This document shows, piece by piece, positions 30,925 to 37,205 of a DNA stretch of 56,548 nucleotides. The notes below the pieces were generated by a model. That model searched no databases. It was not told the DNA's origin and was given only the letters and a program-made list of their open reading frames with translations. Each line of letters begins with the position of its first letter. Position 1 is the stretch's first letter. This stretch comes from UMGS172 sp045649545. GTDB taxonomy: Bacteria; Bacillota; Clostridia; Oscillospirales; Acutalibacteraceae. Position numbers and translations under genes: made by a program. Location: positions 1 to 56,548 of the forward strand of contig JAZRQE010000016.1 of NCBI GenBank assembly GCA_045649545.1, given 5' to 3'.

Positions 30925-31359
30925 GTGATTTTTGAACTAGACAGTAAGATTTTAAAATACAGGGAAGTTACGGCGGCAATTATTTTTGCCGCCGTTTTTT
31001 CGACGCTTTGTTTAAGTTTAATAGGTTTTTTGAAAATAAAAATCATTGTGTTTTGTGTGCTTTTAGCGGTATTTTGTTTGCTTAAACTCTGGTATTTTCC
31101 AAAGGCTTTAAAGATGACATCGCTGTCAGTCAAAAACGGACACATTTTTTGCAAAAAAGGTGTATTTTTCAGCCGTGAGTATATTTACCCTAATTTAGAG
31201 GTGGTGTATATTCAGCGACTGAAGTTGCCGGTAGCAACAGTTTTCGGATTGGAATGGGCGGTTTTACGCGGGTCGGGCAACAGCCTTTTGTTGCCACCGC
31301 TGACGGCAAATCAGGTCCGGATGCTTATTTTGAGAGTGACACAAAATGAACAGGGCTAA
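30925..31359 (+). CDS. bacterial PH-domain membrane protein, small (YdbS-like)
   Basis: This 144-residue protein has a membrane hairpin (about residues 14-50) and a C-terminal bacterial PH (bPH2/DUF304) domain with LSVKNGHIFCKKGVFFSREYIYP. The start is taken as GTG 30925 after GGTGAT. The longer frame begins inside rarA and shows no signal. It overlaps the next gene by 14 bp. In Bacillus the YdbS/YdbT pair has the same small-plus-large arrangement and may give tolerance to some antimicrobial peptides, but function here is only inferred from that resemblance. Confidence 0.8.
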   Translation: MIFELDSKILKYREVTAAIIFAAVFSTLCLSLIGFLKIKIIVFCVLLAVFCLLKLWYFPKALKMTSLSVKNGHIFCKKGVFFSREYIYPNLEVVYIQRLKLPVATVFGLEWAVLRGSGNSLLLPPLTANQVRMLILRVTQNEQG

Positions 31360-32770
31360 AATCATAGTAAAACCTCATTTTTTATATCTTGCAAGGCTTT
31401 TGTATCCGTATCTTACATTATTAATAATTCCCGTCGCACGTGGGTTGTTTTTGCATTTGTTTTACGGGAAAAGCACACTGTCGGGAGTTCTTGTTGCCGA
31501 GGGAATATTATTGGCTTTGGCTATTACAACGGCGATATTGAAATTAAAACGCACAAGGCTTTGTTTTTCTGACGGTAAAATAACTGTGGAAAAGGGTTTG
31601 TTTTTAAGGGTAAAATACTCAATTTTTAATGCTGAAAGCAGGGTCACTGTGCTGGAAAGTAATCCTGTTTTGAGCATTTTTGGGGCAGTAAGGTTTAAAA
31701 TTTATACCGAAGCGGGCAAGAACAAAAAAGCAGATGAAAATATATTAATAAGCCGAAAAACTGCCGGTGAAATTTACAAAATTTACGGTTCAAACGGGCA
31801 GGCGGTAAAAAGCAACACTTTTGGAGAGGTTGTAATGTCGGCGGCACTGTCGTCGGTTACTGCGGGACTGTTGCTGACTGTTCCTATAGTCAAGGTGGTA
31901 ATGAGCCTTTTGGGCAAAAATCTTCCGTCGATGTTGCCGACCGCTAAAAGCATATATTTGAATACTGCTGATGTACGCGTGTTAGGTCGGTGGGTAACCG
32001 CACTTTTGCTTTTGGGGTATGCAGTATCTTTTTTGGTGCTGTTTTTGAGAAATTTCGGGTTTTTGTCGGTAAAATCCGATAAAAAAATAATGATTAGTTC
32101 AGGAAGGTTGCCGCACCGAACAGTGATGCTGCCGACACGGTCGGTCAAAGCGGTCAGAACGGTCACGGCACCGCTGATGTTGTTGGCAAAAAAGTGTGCA
32201 GTTAAGTTTTCCGCCTGCGGATACGGACGGCTTAAGGGTGAAATAGGGCTTTTACTTCCCTTGGTTAAGCCTACGATTGCAAAGGGGCTTGTGCAGTGGC
32301 TTTTGCCGAGGTTTGAGCCGACCGAGTTTAAGTTAAAACCTGAAAGAAAGGCTTATCGGCGTATCATTTGGTTGCCGTTAATATTAGTGTCGGTTGCGGT
32401 GGCAATTTTGGTTGTTGTTAAAATTTATATTCAAAAACTGTGGGATTTTGCCGTATTGGTGGCTTTTTTAATGATTTTGTGTGCAGGGGTTTTACTGTTA
32501 ATGCGATGTTATGCGGTCAAAAATGGTGGAATTTCGGAAGCTTTTGGGCAAATTACTGCTTACGGAATAAAGGGTTTTTCTTTAGATAAACTGCAATTAA
32601 AAAAAGAGTCTGTTCAGTGGGTACGAATATCAAGAACACCTTTTGATAAAAGGCACGGGCATTGTACGGTAAAATTTCATGCAACCGGTAAAAACCGCGA
32701 CACTGTCAAGGTAAAGTATTTAAATTATTTGGATTGCGTGTCATTTTTTGAAGATTTGTGTAGACAATAG
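31346..32770 (+). CDS. bacterial PH-domain membrane protein, large (YdbT-like)
   Basis: This 474-residue protein has about six membrane helices in pairs (about residues 12-35, 47-62, 165-187, 208-233, 339-360 and 369-388) alternating with bPH2 domains. The repeats begin LCFSDGKITVEKGLFLRVKYS, KIMISSGRLPHRTVMLPTRSV and YAVKNGGISEAFGQITAYG. The layout equals the large partner of the YdbS/YdbT type. Translation should be coupled to the small partner by overlap. No terminator follows; the THF riboswitch begins 32 bp later. Confidence 0.8.
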   Translation: MNRAKIIVKPHFLYLARLLYPYLTLLIIPVARGLFLHLFYGKSTLSGVLVAEGILLALAITTAILKLKRTRLCFSDGKITVEKGLFLRVKYSIFNAESRVTVLESNPVLSIFGAVRFKIYTEAGKNKKADENILISRKTAGEIYKIYGSNGQAVKSNTFGEVVMSAALSSVTAGLLLTVPIVKVVMSLLGKNLPSMLPTAKSIYLNTADVRVLGRWVTALLLLGYAVSFLVLFLRNFGFLSVKSDKKIMISSGRLPHRTVMLPTRSVKAVRTVTAPLMLLAKKCAVKFSACGYGRLKGEIGLLLPLVKPTIAKGLVQWLLPRFEPTEFKLKPERKAYRRIIWLPLILVSVAVAILVVVKIYIQKLWDFAVLVAFLMILCAGVLLLMRCYAVKNGGISEAFGQITAYGIKGFSLDKLQLKKESVQWVRISRTPFDKRHGHCTVKFHATGKNRDTVKVKYLNYLDCVSFFEDLCRQ

Positions 32771-32802
32771 ATTAGAAGTGTGATAATATAAGAAAAAATC
32801 AA

Positions 32803-32910
32803 AACAGAGTAGAAACCGATGCGTGAAGTGTTGACAGAACGGGGAGTTGTCTGTCAAACGAAGGGGTGGTTTAGAATCACCCTGCGGTAACGGTTTCGCA
32901 TCCCGCTGTT
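32803..32910 (+). promoter_or_regulatory. tetrahydrofolate (THF) riboswitch
   Basis: The conserved THF aptamer pieces are in order: P1 AACAG (32803-32807) with CTGTT (32906-32910), GAGTAGA, GATGCGTGAAGTG, the P3 stem TTGACAGA/TCTGTCAA (32831/32850), ACGAAG, the hairpin GGGTG/CACCC and CGGTAACGGTTTCGCATCCC. It lies before a folate S component, as the known family does. It binds reduced folates and turns down expression. Confidence 0.88.
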
Positions 32911-32926
32911 ATAGTAAGAAGAAAAC

Positions 32927-32965
32927 AACCTCCTTATTATTTCAACGAAGATGTAATAGGAGGTT
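32927..32965 (+). promoter_or_regulatory. hairpin hiding the folT ribosome site
   Basis: AACCTCC-T-TATTA (32927-32939) pairs with TAATA-GGAGGTT (32954-32965). The right arm contains AGGAGG, the folT ribosome site, 8 nt before the ATG. Control at translation start is the simplest reading. The following TTATTTTTAT could also make it a weak terminator. Confidence 0.75.
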
Positions 32966-32971
32966 ATTTTT

Positions 32972-33499
32972 ATGCAAATTAATAAAAGTCAAAGCACTGC
33001 CCGAAGTGTTGCAGTACTGGGTATTTTTTCAGCCTTGGCGGTTGTTTCGTCAATGTGGTTGACTGTACGAATAGGTGAATTTATAAAAATTTCACCCGTA
33101 TTTTTGGTTGTGGCATTGGCAGGCAATTTGTACGGTGTTTTGGGTGCTGTTATAGTTGCATTTATAAGTGACTTGTTGCAAGCCTTAATGGCAGGGTTAG
33201 GTTTTTCACCGCTTATTTCGGCAGTAAATGTTTTTTGTGCCGTAGTATTCGGTTTGGCTTTAAACAACTCAAAGAGTTTTTCGCGAATTGTAGTTTCGGT
33301 TTTGGTTACTCAAATTGTTGGCGGACTGTTGCTTAATACATTAGCGTTACATCTTTATTTCGGGATGCCGTTAGTACCGATGGTCTATTGGAGGGCATTG
33401 CAGTGCGGAATTTTGATTATTGCACAAATTTTTGTGCTGTGGCTCGTGCTTTCGGTATTGAATGTTCCGTTAAAGCTTAAAAGCTTGGGGAGAAAATGA
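32972..33499 (+). CDS. folT: folate ECF transporter S component FolT
   Basis: This 175-residue membrane protein has about six helices and is the substrate-binding part of an energy-coupling-factor transporter, working with shared EcfA/A'/T parts encoded elsewhere. The first helix ARSVAVLGIFSALAVVSSMWL and the block EFIKISPVFLVVALAGNLYGVLGAVIVAFISDLL are typical of FolT. The THF riboswitch directly upstream strongly supports folate as substrate. ATG 32972 is preceded by AGGAGG inside a hairpin. It overlaps the HAD gene by four bases. Confidence 0.88.
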   Translation: MQINKSQSTARSVAVLGIFSALAVVSSMWLTVRIGEFIKISPVFLVVALAGNLYGVLGAVIVAFISDLLQALMAGLGFSPLISAVNVFCAVVFGLALNNSKSFSRIVVSVLVTQIVGGLLLNTLALHLYFGMPLVPMVYWRALQCGILIIAQIFVLWLVLSVLNVPLKLKSLGRK

Positions 33500-34302
33500 T
33501 GGCTGACGGTAAATTTTCAGGTTTTCTTATTCTTTCCGATTTGGACGGAACGTTTTATAACGGTGAAACGTTGGAACTTAACGTAAAAGCGGTAGAACGT
33601 TTTATTTCAATGGGCGGACGTTTTGCGTTTGCTACCGGCAGAAGTGCTCAATTTTTGAAGGAAAAGGATTTTTTCTCGGTTATCAATGCACCGGCTTGTC
33701 TTGTGAACGGCGGTATCGTGTATGATTTTTCTACCGAACAAATACTTTATGAACGCCATCTTGAATTTACTGTCGGTGAGTTTTTAAATGCGGTGTCGGG
33801 TGCGGTTGAGAATTTGGAAAAGATATGTATTTTTCTTGACTCAACCGGTAAAGAGGCTGTTTTGAACGGCATTATCTGCCATGACAGTGAGATTTTAAAT
33901 GTAAAGCCTATTAAAATTATTTGTGTATTTAAACAAGAGGAAAATGCCTTGAAATTTAAGGGTTGGGCTTTGAAAAAAGACTTTTTTAAAGACTCATACA
34001 TTTCCCGTTCTTGGAGTATCGGGGTTGAGTTTAATGCAAGCAACGGTACAAAAGGTCATGCTTTGGATTTCATTAAACAAAAGCTTGGCATACATACGGC
34101 GATTGGTGTCGGCGATTTTGAAAACGATTTGGAGCTTATCAAACACGCTGATATCGGTGTGGCAGTAGGAAATGCGGTAGATGAGTTGAAAATGTCGGCA
34201 GATTGGGTTGTCAAACCCTGCTGTGAGGCATCTATAAATGATTTGATAGAAAAGTTGGAAGCTGAGATTGATGAAACTAATGAAAAAAGAGATTTTTCAT
34301 AA
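33496..34302 (+). CDS. HAD-superfamily phosphatase (Cof type, IIB)
   Basis: This is a 268-residue Mg2+-dependent phosphatase of the Cof family. Motif I is LSDLDGTFYNGE (nucleophile and acid Asp), motif II FATGRS, motif III Lys in GTKGHALDFIK, and motif IV GVGDFENDLELI. The large C2 cap lies between II and III. These enzymes dephosphorylate sugar phosphates, flavin mononucleotide or similar molecules; the true substrate is unknown. Two ATG codons in a row overlap the folT stop, so translation is coupled and control by the THF riboswitch may extend to it. Confidence 0.87.
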   Translation: MMADGKFSGFLILSDLDGTFYNGETLELNVKAVERFISMGGRFAFATGRSAQFLKEKDFFSVINAPACLVNGGIVYDFSTEQILYERHLEFTVGEFLNAVSGAVENLEKICIFLDSTGKEAVLNGIICHDSEILNVKPIKIICVFKQEENALKFKGWALKKDFFKDSYISRSWSIGVEFNASNGTKGHALDFIKQKLGIHTAIGVGDFENDLELIKHADIGVAVGNAVDELKMSADWVVKPCCEASINDLIEKLEAEIDETNEKRDFS

Positions 34303-35035
34303 AATTTTAAGAATAATATTGCTGACAGTCGGTGCGGTTATAACGGTTAACGGCATTGGTATTTCGTTTGTTTCGGGTGCGGTTTTGGGAATTGTATCCA
34401 CGCTTATTGCAGGTTTGAGTTTTCTTTTAATCGGCGTGTTTTATCAGTTTGTCCGTTTTCGTGTGCATTGGATTTTTAAAGCGTTGTTTGTGAGTTTGGT
34501 CGTGATGGTCGGTTCGGTTGTTATTTTTGTTTATTCTTTCGGCTTTACCGATACCGTCACATATAAAGAAGATGCGGTTATCGTTTTGGGAGCAGGCTTA
34601 CGCGGTGAAAATTTAAGTCTTATTCTGCGTAACCGACTTGATGCGACGGTTGAATATTACAATCAGAACCCTGACGTCGTGATTGTTGTTTCGGGTGGGC
34701 AGGGACCTGATGAGGACATTCCCGAAGCCGAGGCGATGGAGCGTTATTTATACGAGCAGGGTGTACCGTTAAGCAAAATTATAAAAGAGGATAAATCGAC
34801 CAGTACCGAAGAAAATTTCAGGTTTTCCAAAGAGCTTTTGGAAAATCATTTCGGTGAGGATTATACTGTCGGCTTTGTGACGGACGATTTTCATATTTAC
34901 CGAGCAGGTAAAACTGCCGAAAGAGTGGGTTTTAAAGGGATAACACATACTCACTCAAGCGGGGCGGTCAGCACTTTTTTGCCTAACGGTTTCCGCGAAT
35001 TTTGCGCTGTTATGAATATGTGGGTGTTTGGGTGA
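34271..35035 (+). CDS. YdcF/SanA-like DUF218 membrane protein
   Basis: This 254-residue protein begins with three membrane helices (about residues 9-30, 35-57 and 68-92). A DUF218 domain follows: AVIVLGAGLRGENLSLILRNRLD, VVSGGQGPDEDIPEAEAMERYL, STSTEENFRFSKELL and FVTDDFHIYRA. ElyC/SanA relatives act in envelope polysaccharide metabolism, but the reaction is not established. The GGQG and ExxAM motifs are complete. The start could be ATG 34271 or 34280; both lie inside the end of the HAD gene. A new promoter for the T-box follows its stop. Confidence 0.82.
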   Translation: MKLMKKEIFHKILRIILLTVGAVITVNGIGISFVSGAVLGIVSTLIAGLSFLLIGVFYQFVRFRVHWIFKALFVSLVVMVGSVVIFVYSFGFTDTVTYKEDAVIVLGAGLRGENLSLILRNRLDATVEYYNQNPDVVIVVSGGQGPDEDIPEAEAMERYLYEQGVPLSKIIKEDKSTSTEENFRFSKELLENHFGEDYTVGFVTDDFHIYRAGKTAERVGFKGITHTHSSGAVSTFLPNGFREFCAVMNMWVFG

Positions 35036-35050
35036 TTTAAGGTTTGGCTA

Positions 35051-35079
35051 TTGACAAATTTGGGTTTCGATGATATTAT
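35051..35079 (+). promoter_or_regulatory. promoter of the trpB T-box transcript
   Basis: TTGACA (35051-35056) and TATTAT (35074-35079) have 17-bp spacing just before the T-box leader. Confidence 0.85.
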
Positions 35080-35091
35080 GTTAAAAAACAA

Positions 35092-35355
35092 ACTGTTGAT
35101 GCGGAGATAACGGCGACAATGCCTTTACAGAGAGCTTGGGGTAGCTGAAACCTAAGCAAGAAACAACTCGTCAAATGGACCGCTGAGGGTGCAGTGAAAT
35201 GTGAAAAGTAGCATGCAACGTTACGATATGCGTTAATTATCAAAGGTATTTTTAAGTACCTTAAAGTGCACGGTTTTTCCGTGAATCAAGGTGGCACCGC
35301 GGATAAAGTTTATTCGTCCTTGACAGTGTTTCTGTCGAGGACTTTTTGATTTTTT
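35092..35355 (+). promoter_or_regulatory. tryptophan T-box leader with terminator
   Basis: Stem I carries GGAGATAACGGCGAC, GAGAGCTTGGGGTAGCTG (the GNTG region) and the specifier TGG at 35176-35178, followed by ACCGCTGAG. This codon reads Trp. The T-box proper is AAGGTGGCACCGCGG (35288-35302). The terminator is GTCCTTGACAG (35316-35326) with CTGTCGAGGAC (35332-35342) and a T tract. Uncharged tRNA-Trp should favour the antiterminator and trpB expression. Confidence 0.95.
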
Positions 35356-35458
35356 GTTGAAGGTGTTATTATGATAATCTTGAAAGAACGATGGCGTGGC
35401 TGAAATTTGATTTTGAACTCTACAATATAAATTTATCTCAAATTTGGAGGAAATCAGA

Positions 35459-36679
35459 ATGAAATTAAACGGTGTAGATTTTGATACTTATTTTAACAAT
35501 TATCCCGATAAGGACGGCTTTTTCGGTAAATACGGCGGTGCTTATATTGACGAGAAGTTGAAAAATGCCATGGCTGAAATTACCGAGGCTTATTTTTCGA
35601 TTGCACAGTCGCGTAAATTTATCGCAGAGCTTCGCAGAATTCGTAAGGAATTTCAGGGCAGACCGACTCCGGTTACCCATCTTGAAAGGCTTTCGGATGC
35701 TTTGGGCGGCAAGGTTCAGCTTTATGCAAAACGTGAGGATTTAAACCATTCAGGTGCACATAAGCTTAATCACTGTATGGGCGAGGCTTTGCTTGCGAAA
35801 TACATGGGCAAGAAAAAGATCATCGCCGAGACCGGTGCCGGTCAACACGGTGTGGCACTTGCTACCGCTGCCGCTTATTTCGGCTTGGAATGTGACATTT
35901 ATATGGGCTCGGTTGATATAAAAAAGCAGGCTCCCAACGTTGCTAGAATGAAGATTTTGGGCGCTAATGTTATTGAGGTTACCCACGGTCTTGCAACCTT
36001 GAAAGAGGCAGTTGACGCCGCTTTTGATGCTTACAGCAAGGAATATAATGACTGTATTTACTGCATTGGTTCTGTTTTGGGACCTCACCCGTTCCCCATG
36101 ATGGTACGCGATTTTCAGAGTGTTGTCGGTATTGAAGCAAGGGAGCAGTTTATTGATATGACCGGTCATTTGCCGAGTGCTATCGTTGCCTGTGTTGGTG
36201 GCGGAAGTAACGCGGCAGGCTTGTTCGCCGGCTTCCTCAATGACCCGGTTGACATTTATGGTGTTGAGCCTTTGGGCAGAGGTCCGAAGCTTGGCGACCA
36301 CGCCGCAAGTCTTAAATACGGCACCGAGGGTATTATGCATGGTTTTAACAGCATAATGCTTAAAGACGCTAACGGTGAGCCGGCTCCCGTTTACTCGGTT
36401 GCAAGCGGACTTGATTATCCGTCTTCAGGACCCGAGCACGCATTTTTACACGACCTCGGTCGAGTAAAGTATGATGTTATTGATGACGAGGAGACCATTG
36501 ACGCATTCTTCAAACTTTCACGTATGGAGGGTATAATTCCGGCGATTGAAAGCTCGCATGCTGTGGCCTTCGGTATGAAACTTGCAAAACAGATGGAGCA
36601 TGGCTCTATTCTCATTAACCTTTCAGGTCGCGGTGACAAGGATATGGATTACGTCATTGAAAACTACGGCATTAGATAA
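35459..36679 (+). CDS. trpB: tryptophan synthase beta subunit TrpB (stand-alone)
   Basis: TrpB joins indole with serine to make tryptophan, using pyridoxal phosphate; 406 residues. The PLP Lys is in LNHSGAHKLN (Lys102). ETGAGQHGVALATAAAYFGL, the GSVLGPHPFPMMVRDFQ block, the CVGGGSNAAG phosphate loop and SGLDYPSSGPEHAFL are complete, so it is a TrpB1-type active enzyme. ATG 35459 follows GGAGG. No trpA or other trp gene is nearby. With a Trp T-box in front, the unit looks designed to make Trp from free indole when tRNA-Trp is uncharged. Confidence 0.97.
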   Translation: MKLNGVDFDTYFNNYPDKDGFFGKYGGAYIDEKLKNAMAEITEAYFSIAQSRKFIAELRRIRKEFQGRPTPVTHLERLSDALGGKVQLYAKREDLNHSGAHKLNHCMGEALLAKYMGKKKIIAETGAGQHGVALATAAAYFGLECDIYMGSVDIKKQAPNVARMKILGANVIEVTHGLATLKEAVDAAFDAYSKEYNDCIYCIGSVLGPHPFPMMVRDFQSVVGIEAREQFIDMTGHLPSAIVACVGGGSNAAGLFAGFLNDPVDIYGVEPLGRGPKLGDHAASLKYGTEGIMHGFNSIMLKDANGEPAPVYSVASGLDYPSSGPEHAFLHDLGRVKYDVIDDEETIDAFFKLSRMEGIIPAIESSHAVAFGMKLAKQMEHGSILINLSGRGDKDMDYVIENYGIR

Positions 36680-36774
36680 CTTGAATTTAGTGTTTTTGAC
36701 ACTTTAAACAAAAAGTTATATTAAATTTGTTGGAAAATTTATTTCAAAAACAACCATTATTTGTGGTTTAGGTA

Positions 36775-36803
36775 TTGACATAACACAATATATTGTGTAT
36801 AAT
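36775..36803 (+). promoter_or_regulatory. pflBA promoter with palindromic operator in the spacer
   Basis: TTGACA (36775-36780) and TATAAT (36798-36803) are 17 bp apart. The perfect 16-bp palindrome ACACAATATATTGTGT (36783-36798) fills the spacer and touches the -10 box. A repressor or a redox sensor could bind there. It is not a clear match to the Rex or Fnr consensus. Confidence 0.85.
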
Positions 36804-36913
36804 ATGGGTAGTTTAGTAGTGTAACTGTCTGTTTACACTGCTCGTTCACACAACTGACGGAAAATGCGGGTTACCGCAGGGGAGTGTGAATGTTCATCGA
36901 ACTTTGGTTCGAT

Positions 36914-37003
36914 AATGGTTATGGTTAGTCGAAACACATCTGTTTCGACACAAAATCTTTGATTTTGTAACAAATTTTCACAGAAAATTTGTCCATATCC
37001 ATT
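36914..37003 (+). other. linker domain A: closing stem with three hairpins
   Basis: The closing stem is AATGGTTATGG with CCATATCCATT (one mismatch). Inside lie GTCGAAACA-CATC-TGTTTCGAC (36928-36949), ACAAAATC-TTT-GATTTTGT (36950-36968) and ACAAATTTTC-ACA-GAAAATTTGT (36970-36992), all perfect. This is a cloverleaf-like fold with no tRNA features. Confidence 0.75.
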
Positions 37004-37005
37004 GC

Positions 37006-37109
37006 AATGATTGTCGTACAAAATCAAATTGTGTAATTTGATTTTGTTAGAGTCACTTAGAAGTGGCTCGTCGAGGCGCTTGTTAGCGTTTCGACAAACT
37101 ACAATCATT
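37006..37109 (+). other. linker domain B: closing stem with three hairpins
   Basis: The closing stem AATGATTGT (37006-37014) pairs perfectly with ACAATCATT (37101-37109). Inside lie a 13-bp stem ACAAAATCAAATT/AATTTGATTTTGT (37018-37047), GAGTCACT-TAGA-AGTGGCTC (37050-37069) and TCGAGGCGCT-TGTT-AGCGTTTCGA (37071-37094). The G-U pairs indicate RNA-level folding. The first stem begins like domain A's second hairpin. Confidence 0.75.
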
Positions 37110-37126
37110 ATAAACGCCGACCGTCT

Positions 37127-37168
37127 GGGCAAATTGGTTTAAATTAAAACTGATTTGCCCCTTTTTTT
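37127..37168 (+). terminator. ZTP-controlled intrinsic terminator before pflB
   Basis: GGGCAAATTGGTTT and AAACTGATTTGCCC form the stem before CTTTTTTT. The left arm begins with the GGGC that is part of the riboswitch 3' core, so ligand binding and terminator formation exclude each other. Confidence 0.9.
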
Positions 37169-37205
37169 AACGGTAGAGGCAAACAGTCTGTATGGAGGTA
37201 AAGTT

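Larger units (their letters stand above)
36845..37130 (+). promoter_or_regulatory. ZTP (pfl) riboswitch with very long structured linker
   Basis: 5' part: P1 TTCACAC (36845-36851) with GTGTGAA (36884-36890), AACTGACGG, P2 TGCGG-GTTA-CCGCA, then GGGGA. 3' part: CGCCGACCGTCTGGGC (37115-37130), whose CCGTC can pair with GACGG as the known pseudoknot. ZTP/ZMP reports low folate one-carbon units. The linker is about 224 nt and folds into hairpin 36896-36913 and two three-hairpin domains (36914-37003 and 37006-37109). Confidence 0.88.

Noticed and set aside
36783..36798. Rex-binding site in the pfl promoter
   Set aside because: ACACAATATATTGTGT lacks the TTGTTAA/TTAACAA or TTGTGAA/TTCACAA core arms; only an unnamed palindromic operator can be supported.
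36914..37109. Two degenerate tRNA genes in the pflB leader (cloverleaf-like folds)
   Set aside because: Arm lengths, loops and the T-arm motif do not fit tRNA, and there is no acceptor/CCA end.
36841..37130. Minus strand frame of 99 codons over the ZTP leader
   Set aside because: It follows only from the palindromes; it has no ribosome site, no family features, and it covers the conserved riboswitch core.
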